DNA from: Costus lasius
Lineage: Eukaryota; Streptophyta; Magnoliopsida; Zingiberales; Costaceae
Assembly (NCBI GenBank): GCA_027563935.2
Contig: CM050454.1
Coordinates: 73,862,596-73,926,595 of the forward strand
Direction of reading: 5' to 3'
DNA: 64,000 bases
The first letter of the stretch is position 1. Each line of letters starts with the position of its first letter. Below are positions 33,742-46,350 of this stretch, piece after piece. The notes below the pieces were generated by a model that saw nothing but the letters and a program-made list of their open reading frames with translations, was not told where the DNA came from and did not search any database. The translations under genes and the position numbers were made by a program.

Positions 33742-35373
33742 TGTTCTACAATAACCAAGAAACAGCAGATTAGTACTACTTCGAATCATTTAAACTGGAC
33801 TTGTTTTAAATGATCACTGCTCCCACTATTTTAAATTCGAATTGATAACCCACAAAGTCAATCGGGAAGTTTAAGACTTCCTAGTGAGATGAGATCCTTA
33901 TTTCACATGAGGCTTTGCGTCCCACGAGGGTGGGATGAGATGCACAAAGTTACCCATGTTTCCTAAGGTGGGCACGCCGGCCGGTTGCTCCAAGCAACTC
34001 CCCTTGTTGAGACAGTCTGGGCATTTTATGTCCAGCGAGGGCTGGATACAACATGAAATCCTAACCTCTCAACGATGCCTCTAGACTTTCACCATGTGCC
34101 CAGCACATGTGAACTTCTAGTCAAGTTCATTCCTGACCGTTATGCCCAGGGCCAATGAGTTTCCTTGCGAAGGCACGCCCAGGTTAAAACTGGACTAGGG
34201 AATCCATTGTCACCACACACTTTTTAAAGATAAGTGGGTGTGTCCCACGAGGGTGGGAACCAGTTCACAACTCCACTGATCGATAGCTTAGTGAGGGCTA
34301 CGCGTTAGAAGGCTACTAGACTTGATATTTTATTATGAGGGTTTTTATGGTCTCATCAGTTTTATCTTATGTCTAACAATACAGGCATGCAATCCTATAG
34401 TGATAACATAACGATAAAACATCACAGGCATGCTTTTAGCAGATAAGGAAAGTAGTAAAGGATGATGTGATCAAAGCCCTTTCAAGACATTGAACCAACC
34501 CTGCCAAAAGGAGGTTCAACTCTTGACATAGGACTCAAGCCCCTAAAATAGACCTATCCTAGCCGCCCTCTATCTTGGTCTTCAAGGTTGGCTCTAAGGT
34601 CCTTCTCACATGGTTTAGCTCTCAAACCTTAAGGGTAGACCCCAAGGGTTCGGCCAATGCCATGGTCTTCCTCCAATGAGGATGCGCCACAATGCAAGAA
34701 GCCAAGTTAGCTAGCTCTCAAACCCAAGGGTTCAGCCATGCCTAACTTGCGCCACTAAGCAAGCTTGCGCCACCATCCAAGGTATGCATGCGCCAAGTTC
34801 CAAGTACATGCGCCACCCTAATCTTCTTCTTAGTTAAAAGCAAAAAAGAAAAGCGGCACGCAGGCCTCACGAGGATACATCACAGGCATGCAAAGGGGGG
34901 CTTGTCTAATGATCACAACATCATGAACAATCAAGGTATTTACTAATGCAATTCTACATGCTCATGAAAAACATAAAATCTGAAATTTTACTTTTTCATA
35001 AAACTAGTCTCTTTCTCTCATCTTCTTCTCACAAATCTTTTGGTTAATTGCGATTTATTTTTCATGATGATTTCAGAGATCCTTTCGGCTGGCAATTTTG
35101 TCAGATCAAGAGACTTGGCCAGTCTGAAGACACAATGCCCGTCCTACTTGACAAAATTACGTGCGCCTTTAATCTTTAAATCAGACAAGAAAAATAGTCC
35201 AAAACACCCAAAAGAGATTGAGAGGATGATAGAAACAAGAAACCCTAATTTTTCCTACTTAGAAAAATCATTTGCCATGCATCATGCTATTGACGAAAAT
35301 AGAGATATGGCATGTGAGCATGAAAGAAAAGCGCAGAACATCGTTCGAGTCTTGCAAGTCCCTCTGATACCAC
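33742..35373 (-). other. Leader of B-1 with conserved stem-loop module
   Basis: This is a 1.6-kb untranslated leader. Stem-loops, 5'->3' on the - strand. SL0, 34420-34359: GTTTTATC/GATAAAAC and TTATGT/ACATAA, loop with CTATAGGATTGCATGCC. SL1 core, 34258-34243: TCCCAC-CCTC-GTGGGA, with TGTG/CACA below. SL2, 34059-34023: ATTTCATG/CATAAAAT with one mismatch, bulge TTGTA, TCCAGC-CCTC-GCTGGA. SL3, 33949-33913: CTTTGTG/CGCAAAG, 7-nt bulge, TCCCAC-CCTC-GTGGGA. From 34440 to 35350 I see only repetitive GCGCCA-bearing sequence with no gene. Confidence 0.6.
35361..35372 (-). other. Primer-binding site of B-1
   Basis: - strand TGGTATCAGAGG, one base from the LTR edge at 35374. Initiator-tRNA-Met type. 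Confidence 0.85.
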
Positions 35374-37321
35374 TGTTGGGAAACCCCGGGGACATTTTAT
35401 AATTTTTCAGAGTTATAAGCATACATACATACATTGCACAGCGGAAGAATGTCCCCGAAATAGGCCGGTCCCAAAAACCCAGTGAAGATCGCAAGCAAGA
35501 GAGTCGACCCGATGAGTTAGGAAATACCTTAGAGCAAGATGAGGTCGATGTCATGATAGGAGCCCAAGCATGCGCCCTCTGCAGTCTCACACACACAGAT
35601 GCCTCGAGTCCTCTTCTTCCACGCCCAGTGCTAGCCTCGGGAAGAAGATCCAAGCCTTAGGGAGATGCTCCAATCACCTTGCGCCACCACCAAGGAGGGA
35701 TGCGCCAAAGAGGATGAAGAGGAGAGGAAACCGTCAAGAGATTTCTTCACTTGCGCCAAGAAGAAGAAAGGAAGAAGACTTGCGGCCACTTGATGGAAGA
35801 GGAAGAGGTTGCGCCACCTTTGTTCCTTGCTCTCGCCCCTCTTGATGTGTTCACGCCTTCAAGGATGAATCATCTCAAGAGGGGGCGGCTAGGGTCACAT
35901 ATATAGGGCAAGAGGCGGTTAGGGCAAGGGCTAGGATCATGACAAGTGTAGGGCTAGGATGAGGAGGTTTGATGCAAGGAAAGTCTCCAAGACTTTACCA
36001 TAAATCTCATTCAACCTATCCATAATTGCCTAAGCACCATATCAGCCCAAGACTTGCCTTAAAGGCATACATACCATCAATGGGAGAGGGCTAGGTGCAT
36101 ATTACTTCTTAATGAAGCAACTTTTGCCACCCAAACCCCATTATGCCCCTTAGGCGCCAATGGGGTTGGGTCTCTCCCCATTATACCCTTTCAGCCTATT
36201 TCCTCTTCATGACAACTTGTTATTGGGCCTCACTGGATAATGAGTTAGCCCAAACTTCTTCACATGGGTTAATTAAGCATTTGGATCCAATCCAATGCAA
36301 CCCTAATCCAAATGTGACCAACCATGGTCAAATACAGGTCAACCTGCCAAAAATGAAGTTTGGCTCAAATAACATTCTTCCATCTCATCAGGCCCATTGG
36401 CGCTGATGAAATCTCCTAATTAGATCCGAGTTATCCAATAACTCGATCATAAGGCTTCCCGATCAATACGAGAACTCAAGTATCAAGGTGTGCAACCTGC
36501 AGGTTCCTTCTGACGCCGGCAGTGCTAACTAAAGGTCACCACAAGCAGTGAGTGGCACCTAGCAGTGCATCGATGCTACCCAAGTCATTGGAATGGATAT
36601 CGACATCGACATCCCCATCATCGCAACTAGGTACAGATGCATTACAGTCTCTTTGCCGAACTGTTATCCGATTGGACAAGTGTGTCACCACTTGTTTTCA
36701 CCCAATCACATGGCTATGACTAAAATAGGTTCTCACCTGGGTATGGCCATACACTCTCAGTCATAGAACCATAGAGGAGCTCCATGGATATCATACTTCC
36801 CTAAGGAAGGGGCAAATCCTATGTCTGTCCATTGACCTTCTCATATGGGTCGTGACATGCTCAATGACAATCGTTATGACCTCCCAACTACGGCGAGGTG
36901 TTAGGTTGTATCAAAGCAAGTCCCTAACCATATAGAATGATCAATGACCTCAAGTCAAGGGATCAATGCATCTCCTGTCACGTGTGAGGATAACTTATGA
37001 CTCTAAGTCATAGCCTCACAGCGGGTCTATCCAGTATATCCTCCAATGATGTACCCATGTGTCTGCGTTAGCACCACGTGCCTAACCAGCCCACATACCA
37101 GTCTCACAAGTACCATAGTTGTCCCATATCCACTAAAGTACATCGACTGGGGACTATAGTTCGAGCACAGATCCAATCTGTCTCCAGGGACATTATCATG
37201 TTAGTACATATGCGCAGATGTAAACAAACATAGATAACGACAATGCCAAAATGATAAAAATATCAAAGTCAAGTAGTACATAAGTGGACCAAAACTATGT
37301 CTTAGGGCATATACACCAACA
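35374..37321 (-). repeat. Copia B LTR 2 (shared middle LTR, 1,948 bp)
   Basis: It is both the 5' LTR of B-1 (primer site on its left) and the 3' LTR of B-2 (polypurine tract CAAGTGGGAGAT on the - strand directly right of 37321). It carries TATA at 35896-35908 and the uninterrupted G-1 target site near 36518. The TAGGTGCCACTCACTGCTTGTG block (- strand, ~36545-36573) is shared with family A. No gene is present. Confidence 0.9.
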
Positions 37322-37342
37322 ATCTCCCACTTGCACTAAGAC

Positions 37343-40300
37343 CTAGAAGTTGAGGAATCTCAACCCCATATCTCTAGCGTGACCATCATGCTTCTGCTGC
37401 GCCAAAGCCTTGGTCAATGGGTCTGCCAGATTGTTCTCTGTGTCAACTCTGCTAATCTTGACATCACCTCTGTCAATGATCTCTCTGATCAGGTGAAATC
37501 TTCTGAGTATGTGTTTGGATCTTTGATGAGACCGTGGTTCCTTGGCTTGTGCAATTGCTCCATTGTTGTCACAATAGAGTTCAATGGGATCCATTGCACT
37601 AGGGACCACCCGAAGATCACATAAGAACTTCCTTATCCAAATGGCTTCCTTGGCTGCCTCAGAAGCGGCCACATACTCTGCCTCGGTTGAAGAATCTGCC
37701 ATGGTGGATTGCTTGAAGCTCTTCCAGCATACAGCGCCTCCATTTATCTTGAACACATAGCCGGCTTGCGATCTAAAGTCGTCAGGGTCAGACTGGAACG
37801 ATGCATCAGTATAGCCCTGTATACTGAGCTCTTCCTGTCCCCCATAGACCAAGAACAAATCCTTAGTTCTTCTCATATACTTTAGGATATTCTTTACAGC
37901 CACCCAGTGTTGCAGACCTGGATTGGATTGGTATCGGCTGGTTATGCTTACAGCATATGCCACATCTGGTCTTGTACACAACATTGCATACATGATCGAT
38001 CCTACTGCCGAAGCATAAGGAATTCGACTCATGTCATCCCTCTCAGCCTGTGTTATAGGACACTGGCTCTTTGAGAGAGTAAGGCCATGTCTTACTAGAA
38101 GGTATCCTTTCTTGGATTGCTCCAAGTTGAACCTCTCCAGGACCTTATCAATGTAGGTACTCTGACTAAGGGCCAGGAGCCTCTTGGATCTATCCGGGTA
38201 GATCCTTACGCCTAGAATATAGGCGGTCTCCCCTAAGTCTTTCATCTCGAAACACTTCCCCAACCATGTCTTCACAGCTTGAAGACTAGGGATGTCGTTT
38301 CCGATGAGTAGTATGTCATCGACATACAAGACCAGAAAAATCACCAAGCTCCAACCGAATTTTCTGTATACACAGGCGTCATCTTCGCTTTTGATAAAGC
38401 CATAATCTCTCACGGCTTCATCAAATCAAACATTCCAACTTCGAGATGCTTGCTTTAATCCATAAATGGATCTCTTTAGCCTGCAGACCTTATTAGCCTC
38501 TGTAGGATGGATGAAGCCATCAGGTTGTGACATATACACATCCTCAGTCAGCTTCCCATTAAGGAATGCTATCTTCACATCCATCTGCCATATCTCATAG
38601 TCATGATATGCAGCTATAGCAAGCAGAATCCGAATGAATTTGATCATGGCAACTGGCGAGAAGGTTTCATCATAGTCCACCCCGTGGACTTGTTTAAATC
38701 CTTTAGCCACTAGTCTACCCTTATAGGTAACTATATTGCCATCCATGTCTGTCTTCCTCTTGAAGACCCGTTTACACCCTATGGGTTTTACCCCATCAGG
38801 CAGCTCAACCAAATCCCAGACTTGGTTAGCCAACATGGAATCCATCTCGGATCGCATGGCGTCAAGCCATCTCTCGGAGTCCGGTCCACTGACCGCCTCA
38901 TCATAGGTTTTGGGTTCATCCTCAATGATAAAGATCCCATCGTGTTGGGTCGGCAACGACCCGTACCTTTCAGGTGCACGACGAATTCTCCCAGACCTAC
39001 GCGGGACCTGTGTCTGAGCCTCAGGTTGGCTAGCAACCGGTGTAGGTGGCTCAGATTCCATCTATTTGTCTTGTGCTCGCACTTGGACCTCATCCAAGTC
39101 AAACTTCCTCCCACTAACTTCTTTCATGAGAAATTCTTTCTCGAGAAATACAGCACCCCGAGCAACAAAAACTTTGTTCTCGGTTGGGACATAGAAGTAG
39201 TATCCTTTAGTTTCCTTAGGATACCCCACAAACACACATTTTTCAGATCTAGGTTCTAGCTTGCTAGAATCCTGACGTTTGACATAAGCCTCACATCCCC
39301 AGATCTTGATAAAAGTGAGATTAGGGCGTCTCCCACTCCATATCTCGTATGGTATTTTGGAGACACTCTTAGATGGAACGTTATTCAGTATTAGAGAAGC
39401 TGTCTCTAGTGCATGCCCCCAGAATGAGGGAGGTAGAGTTGCATGACTCATCATAGATCGAACCATGTCCAATAAAGTTTGATATCTCCTTTCAGACACA
39501 CCCTTTCATTGAGGTGTTCCAGGAGGAGTGAGTTGGGATATGATCCCAGACTCTCTCAAATAGTCAAAGTACTCACCACTTAGGTACTCTCCACCTCGAT
39601 CTGATCGAAGAGCTTTAATGGATCTTCCAAGCTGGTTCTCTACTTCATTCTTGAACTCCTTGAATTTCTCAAAGGATTCAGATTTATGTCTCATTAAGTA
39701 GACATAGCCATACCTACTGAAGTCATCAGTGAAGGTAATGAAGTAGTTGTACCCTCCTCTGGCTTGTTTATTGAAAGGCCCACACACATCAGTATGTATG
39801 AGATCCAATAAACCTCCTACCCTCTCACCAATCTTGGTGAAGGGCGCCTTTGTCATTTTCCCTAATAAACAAGGTTCACAAGTATCAAATTCCTCCAAGG
39901 AACTTGAATCTAATAATCCATTTGCATGGAGTTGTTGGATGCGATTCTTGTTTATATGGGCTAATCGACAGTGCTATAGGAAAGCACCAACTGAATCACT
40001 CAGTTTGGTCCTTTTATTACTTATGTTACAAATAGAACTTTCCATATCCAAGATATATAGACCATTGCACAAAGTACCCTTCCCATAGAACATATTTGCA
40101 AATGAAAAAGAACAAGAGTTCTTATTTATTTCAAACTTAAATCCCTTCTTTGCTAAGCAAGGAATGCATAAAATGTTCTTAGTAAGTGAAGGTACACAAA
40201 AGCAATTATCTAGTTCTAATTGAAGTCCATAAGGCAAGGAGAGAGTCAAAACGCCTACAACAACAGCAGCAACCTGTGCCCCGTTTCCAACGCGTAGGTC

Positions 40301-40926
40301 AATTTCTCCAGGCCGCACTAATCTAATTTTCTTGAGCTCCTGCATATTTATACAAATATGAGCCCCACATGTGGTATCCAATACCCATGACATAGAAGTA
40401 GAAAGATTGACTTCTATAACATAGATACCTGAGTATGAAGACGAAGCCTTGCCTCTCTTCTTCTCATTCTGAAGTCGTACTATGTCCTTTATCATGTGAG
40501 GTGGTCCTCCACATGAGTAGCACTTATTATTCCTGACTCTTTCCATCTTTATCTTCAATGTCTTAGTTAAGCCTTTGGGCTCAACACACTGAATGTCTTC
40601 TTTAGGAGGGTTGAGCTCAACCAATGCATCGAAGAGCTGCCTTAGATTAGAAATAATTTCAGAGGCACTCTTAGATTCATATTGCCCTCTATACTCGGGC
40701 GACATGTTGGTTAGCATCAATTGTGCAACCTCCAAAGTATCAGCTTGATGCTTATCATAAGCATCCTTCTCAGCCGCTGATACCAAGCATGGAAGTGGCT
40801 CAGGAATTGGCTTCTCAAGGACATATAGCTTCCTCTCGAGCTTGAGCACAATTCTCAAGTTCATATACCAATCCCTTATCCCTTTCCAGGGTAGATCGCA
40901 GTGACCATCTGCCATTGTTCACAGCC
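37343..40926 (-). pseudogene. Copia B polyprotein of B-2
   Basis: The expected start codon is at 40926-40924. A ~20-bp deletion near 40875 (relative to B-1) shifts frame within the first 20 codons. Gag is short and its knuckle is CYSCGGPPHMIKDI, with Ile at the fourth ligand. Protease DTTCGAH, integrase (stop at ~39974, core RSDRGGEYLSGEY), RT (stops at 39062-39064 and at 38426-38428, the latter shared with B-1; YVDD) and RNase H follow. RNase H and the last third of RT are open from 38413 to the natural stop at 37343. It retains the ~780 bp that B-1 lost. Not functional as one protein. Confidence 0.88.
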
Positions 40927-42585
40927 ATTGTTCTACAATAACCAAGAAACAGCAGATTAGTACTACTTCGAATCATTTAAACTGGACTTGTTTTAAATGA
41001 TCACTGCTCCCACTATTTTAAATTTGAATTGACAACCCACAAAGTCAATCGGGAAGTTTAAGACTTCCTAGTGAGATGAGATCCTTATTTCACATGAGGC
41101 TTTGCGTTCCACGAGGGTGGGATGAGATGCACAAAGTTACCCATGTTTCCTAAGGTGGGCACGCCGGCCGGTTGCTCCAAGCAACTCCCCTTGTTGAGAC
41201 AATCTGGGCATTTTATGTCCAGCGAGGGCTGGATACAACATGAAATCCTAACCTCTCAACGATGCCTCTAGACTTTCACCATGTGCCCAGCACATGTGAA
41301 CTTCTAGTCAAGTTCATTCCTGAACGTTATGCCCAGGGCCAATGAGTTTTCTTGCGAAGGCACGCCCAGGTTAAAACTGGACTGGGGAATCCATTGTCAC
41401 CACACACTTTTTAAAGATAAGTGGGTGTGTCCCACGAGGGTGGGAACCAGTTCACAACTCCACTGATCGATAGCTTAGTGAGGGCTACGCGTTAGAAGGC
41501 TACTAGACTTGATATTTTATTATGAGGGTTTTTATGGTCTCATCAGTTTTATCTTATGTCTAACAATACAGGCATGCAATCCTATAGTGATAACATAATG
41601 ATAAAACATCACAGGCATGCTTTTAGCAGATAAGGAAAGTAGTAAAGGATGATGTGATCAAAGCCCTTTCAAGACATTGAACCAACCCATGCCAAAAGGA
41701 GGTTCAACTCTTGACATAGGACTCAAGCCCCTAAAATAGACCTATCCTAGCTGCCCTCTATCTTGGTCTTCAAGGTTGGCTCTAAGGTCCTTCTCACATG
41801 GTTTAGCTCTCAAACCTTAAGGGTAGACCCCAAGGGTTCGGCCAATGCCATGGTCTTCCTCCAATGAGGATGCGCCACAATGCAAGAAGCCAAGTTAGCT
41901 AGCTCTCAAACCCAAGGGTTCATCCATGCCTAACTTGCACCACAAAGCAAGCTTGCGCCTCTTCCTTTGATGCTTGTTGCGCCACCATCCAAGGTATGCA
42001 TGCGCCAAGTTCCAAGTACATGCGCCACCCTAATCTTCTTCTTAGTTAAAAGCAAAAAAGAAAAGCGGCACGCAGGCCTCACGAGGATACATCACAGGCA
42101 TGCAAAGGGGGGATTGACTAATGATCACAACATCATGCACAATCAAGTTATTTACTAATGCAATTCTACATGCTCATGAAAAACATAAAATCTGAAATTT
42201 TACTTTTTCATAAAACTAGTCTCTTTTTCTCATCTTCTTCTCACAAATCTTTTGGTTAATTGCGATTTATTTTTCATGATGATTTCAGAGATCCTTTCGG
42301 CTGGCAATTTTGTCAGATCAAGAGACTTGGCCAGTCTGAAGACACAATGTCCGTCCTACTTGACAAAATTACGTGCGCCTTTAATCTTTAAATCAGACAA
42401 GAAAAATAGTCCAAAACACCCAAAAGAGATTGAGAGGATGATAGAAATAAGAAACCCTAATTTTTCCTAATTAGAAAAATTGTTTGCCATGCATCATGGT
42501 ATTGACGAAAATAGAGATATGGTATGTGAGCATGAAAGAAAAGCGTAGAACATCGTTCGAGTCTTGCAAGTCCCTCTGATACCAC
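40927..42585 (-). other. Leader of B-2 with stem-loop module and primer site
   Basis: Stem-loops on the - strand: SL0 41607-41546, SL1 core 41445-41430, SL2 41246-41210 (identical to B-1), SL3 41136-41100 (one upper-stem mismatch from a C-to-T). The primer site is 42584-42572 (TGGTATCAGAGGG). It is close to the B-1 leader throughout, including the GCGCCA-rich part. No gene is present. Confidence 0.6.
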
Positions 42586-44532
42586 TGTTGGGAAACCCCG
42601 GGGACATTTTATAATTTTCAGAGTTATAAGCATACATACATACATTGCACAGCGAAAGAATGTCCCCGAAACAGGCCGGTCCCAAAAACCCAGTGAAGAT
42701 CGCAAGCAAGAGAGTCGACACGATGAGTTAGGAAATACCTTAGAGCAAGATGAGGTCGATGTCGTGATAGGCGCCCAAGCGTGCGCCCTCTGCAGTCTCA
42801 CACACACGGATGCCTCGAGTCCTCTTCTTCCACGGCCGGTGCTAGCCTCAGGAAGAAGATCCAAGCCTTAGGGAGATGCTCCAATCACCTTGCGCCACCA
42901 CCAAGGAGGGATGCGCCAAAGAGGATGAAGAGGAGAGGAAACCGTCAAGAGATTTCTTCACTTCCGCCAAGAAGAAGAAAGGAAGAAGACTTGCGGCCAC
43001 TTGATGGCAGAGAAAGAGGTTGCACCACCTTTGTTCCTTGCTCTCGCCCCTCTTGATGTGTTCACGCCTTCAAGGATGAATCATCTCAAGAGGGGGCAGC
43101 TAGGGTCACATATATAGGGCAAGAGGCGGTTAGGGCAAGGGCTAGGATCATGACAAGTGTAGGGCTAGGATGAAGAGGTTTGAGGCAAGGAAAGTCTCCA
43201 AGACTTTACCATAAATCTCATTCAACCTATCCATAATTGCCTAAGCACCATATCAGCCCAAGACATGCCTTAAAGGCATATATACCATCAATGGGAGAGG
43301 GCTAGGCGCATATTACTTCTTAATGAAGCAACTTTTGCCACCCAAACCCCATTATGCCCCTTAGGTGCCAATGGGGTTGGGTCTCTCCCCATTATACCCT
43401 TTTAGCCTATTTCCTCTTCATGACAACTTGTTATTGGGCCTCATTGGATAATGAGCTAGCCCAAACTTCATCACATGGGTTGATTAAGCATTTGGATCCA
43501 ATCCAATGCAACCCTAATCCAAATGTGACCAACCATGGTCAAATACGGGTCAACCTGCCAAAAATGAAGTTTGGCTCCAATAACATTCTTCCATCTCATC
43601 AGGCCCATTGGCGCTGATGAAATCTCCCAATTAGATCCGAGTTATCCAATAACTCGATCATAAGGCTTCCCGATCAATACGAGAACTCAAGTATCAAGGT
43701 GTGCGACCCTGTAGGTTCCTTCTGACGCCGGCAGTGCTGACTAAAGGTCACCACAAGCAGTGAGTGGCACCTAGCAGTGCATCGCTGTGACCCAGGTCAT
43801 TGGAATGGATATCGACATCGACATCCCCATCATCGCAACTAGGTACAGATGCATTACAGTCTCTTTGCCGAACTGATATCCGATTGGACAAGTGTGTCAC
43901 CACTTGTTTTCACCCAATCACATGGCTATGACTAAAACAGGTTCTCACCTGGGTATGGCCATACACTCTCAGTCATAGAACCATAGAAGAGCTCCATGGA
44001 CATCATACTTCCCTAAGGAAGGGGCAAATCCTATGTCTGTCCATTGACCTTCTCATATGGGTTGTGACACGCTCAATGACAATCGTTATGACCTCCCAAC
44101 TACGGCGAGGTGTTAGGTTGTATCAAAGCAAGTCCCTAACCATATAGAATGATCAATGACCTCAAGTCAAGGGATCAATGCATCTCCTGTCACTTGTGAG
44201 GATAACTTATGACACCAAGTCATAGCCTCACAGCGGGTCTATCCAGTATATCCTCCAATGATATACCCATGTGTCTGCGTTAGCACCACGTGCCTAACCA
44301 GCCCACATACCAGTCTCACAAGTACCATAGCTGTCCCATATCCACTAAGGTACATCGACTGGGACTATAGTTCGAGCACAGATCCAATCTGTCTCCAGGG
44401 ACATTATCATGTTAGTGCATATGCGCAGATGTAAACAAACATAGATAACGACAATGCCAGAATGATATAAATATCAAAGTCAAGTTGTACATAAGTGGAC
44501 CAAAACTAGGTCCTAGGGCATATACACCAACA
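42586..44532 (-). repeat. Copia B LTR 3 (5' LTR of B-2, 1,947 bp)
   Basis: It begins TGTTGGGAAACC at 42586 and ends CACCAACA at 44532, followed by AACTA. TATA is at 43107-43119. It is the outer right end of the array. Confidence 0.9.
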
Positions 44533-44604
44533 AACTATGCTTGAATTGAAACCCTGTATATTTGGTACTACAAAATCTCTCAAAGAATGGTTGTTTGCCG
44601 CCAT
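44533..44604 (-). pseudogene. Athila-type gag of T-2, first 24 codons
   Basis: The ATG at 44604 opens a frame (MAANNHSLRDFVVPNIQG...) that reaches the array boundary at 44533. It continues in frame at 17702 once the array and one AACTA copy are ignored. The start lies ~250 bp downstream of the primer site, as expected for a gag leader. Confidence 0.82.
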
Positions 44605-44877
44605 TACACCTTCTTCAGAAGTCTTCTAAGCCTGAAACTGTAATCTCCTTCGAAGGTGAAATGTGCGTTCAATCTCTAGGTCTTCAAGAAATAAAGTACC
44701 TGCACGTGAAACTCTGGGCATGCAATGTGTAAGCCAAAGTGGAAAAAAAATAGCACACAAAAAAATGAAAACAAAGAACAAATGCTAAATCAAAAGAAAG
44801 AAAAATGCCTAGTCTCCAAACTTATCAATTAAGTCAATATAAACAAGCCGTAATCCCCGGCAACGGCGCAAAAAACT
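44605..44877 (-). other. T-2 leader and tRNA-Asp-type primer site
   Basis: The complement of the site, TCCCCGGCAACGGCGCA, is at 44854-44870, matching the 3' end of plant tRNA-Asp. The rest of this A-rich leader shows no feature. Confidence 0.85.
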
Positions 44878-46350
44878 TGATAGCTCCGCAAGTGCACGGA
44901 TTTATCGAAGTAATACAATTAAGATATCATTCCAAACGAGGATTAATCGGTTAAGTACTAACTTCTCAACTCGTTTGAATCTAGGTAAAATCTAATAGAG
45001 GTTTATGTTGAACTCTACGTACGAGCAAATTCGGAAACAGCGTGATGAGATATTCAAATTCTGGAAGATCAGGATTTAGGATTTCACCGCTCTAACGTTT
45101 ATGAATCGTATAAGGATAACTCTTTGAATAGATAATTATGATCAAGAAAGGAACTTTTCTTAATGTACGAATTACCTCCTCCCAAAGCGTAACCCTATAT
45201 CTAACTACGTTAACTCCCTACTCTCCTGACAGTTAACGTACCTAGACCCATTAAGTTTTACGAAAAGCCTAATAAATCCTTCAAACGAATCCAAACTACT
45301 CTCGTGATTGGATTCGTAGGTTTGATTAAAATGGATCCGACGTTGCGATTCACCTTCCGGTACTTCTCGCAACGTCTAAAACGCAATTGTACGTGACCAA
45401 GGTAAACTATGGAATAAACACAATTTCAATCAAATCATGAATAATAGTCATATCAAAAGAGTGAAAATAGAGATTAACTAATAAACGTCAGCGGGCTATG
45501 CCTATAATCCCGAAATAAGGGTTTACTCGCTCATGTTCTTAAGAGATAGCATGTTTATATAATGAACAAGCATAGATCTTCTAAAAATCACAAGAAATTC
45601 AATAAGACAATAATTAAACTAGCTTCCCCTTGATCTGATGATGAAGAAAAATGGATCAAATTTGTCTTTTGCGTGAAATCCTGCCGGAATCTGCTCAGAA
45701 ATCAATTTTCGCTCCTTATGCCGCCGCCGATCGTGTTCATCCAAAAAATTCTCCCTGAACCCTCGAAAAGTCTAATCTTTTATAGCTTGACCGGTCCGGA
45801 ACCCATGAAGGACTGTTTTTCTGTAAAGTTTGGTTCGAATCTGGTTTGATTTGGTGACAAATCGAGTGAAAAACTCAAAGGGCGAACGTTTTCACGGCTC
45901 GTAATGAGTTTACAGCCAAGGCCGTAAATGCTTTTGTGTGTACAACTCTTTGTACATAGAAAGTTTCACGGACCGTGATGGATTCACGGCTTCACCCGTG
46001 AAAGTTTCTGTGCATTTCCATACTTAGCCATTTTTTTGCCCCTGTTCAAATGCAAAATTATGGCCAGACCCAGAATTACGGCCAAGGTCGTGAAAATCGA
46101 ATTCTTCATCATTTTCACTCCAAATTTGATGTGTAAGCTAGTGATCTCCTCAGGAATCATGCTGTGGCTTTAAAACTCATAAAATATATCATTTTCATGC
46201 CTTTTTACCTGCATTTTCAATAAAACCAAGAAAAGTGAAGATTCTATGCCAAGTGAAGTGAAAATACCGAAATTAGAATAAAATCCTGCAATTAAGCCTA
46301 AAATATAGTATAGAATACAGATAAAAATGTGATGTAAATACAACGCATCA
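44878..46350 (-). repeat. 5' LTR of T-2 (1,473 bp)
   Basis: The - strand begins TGATGCGTTG at 46350 and ends CTATCA at 44878. A TATA-like CTATAAAAG lies at 45785-45777. A cluster of CACGGC/GCCGTAA-type half-palindromes lies at 45891-46096. Its right terminus interrupts Copia B-3 RNase H at 46351, the insertion point of T-2. It is a different subfamily from the T-1 LTR but resembles T-3 (62511-63426). Confidence 0.85.

Larger units (their letters stand above)
17708..44532 (-). mobile_element. Tandem Copia family B array: LTR-body(B-1)-LTR-body(B-2)-LTR
   Basis: There are three Copia B LTRs: 17708-29149 (holding G-1), 35374-37321 and 42586-44532. Without G-1 each is ~1.95 kb. They alternate with two - strand bodies, 29150-35373 and 37322-42585. 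Only one pair of AACTA duplications exists, at the outer ends, and no target duplication separates the units. The middle LTR is therefore shared, the expected product of unequal recombination between LTRs. Both bodies carry the same TGA in RT (31987-31989, 38426-38428), supporting duplication in place. Confidence 0.88.
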
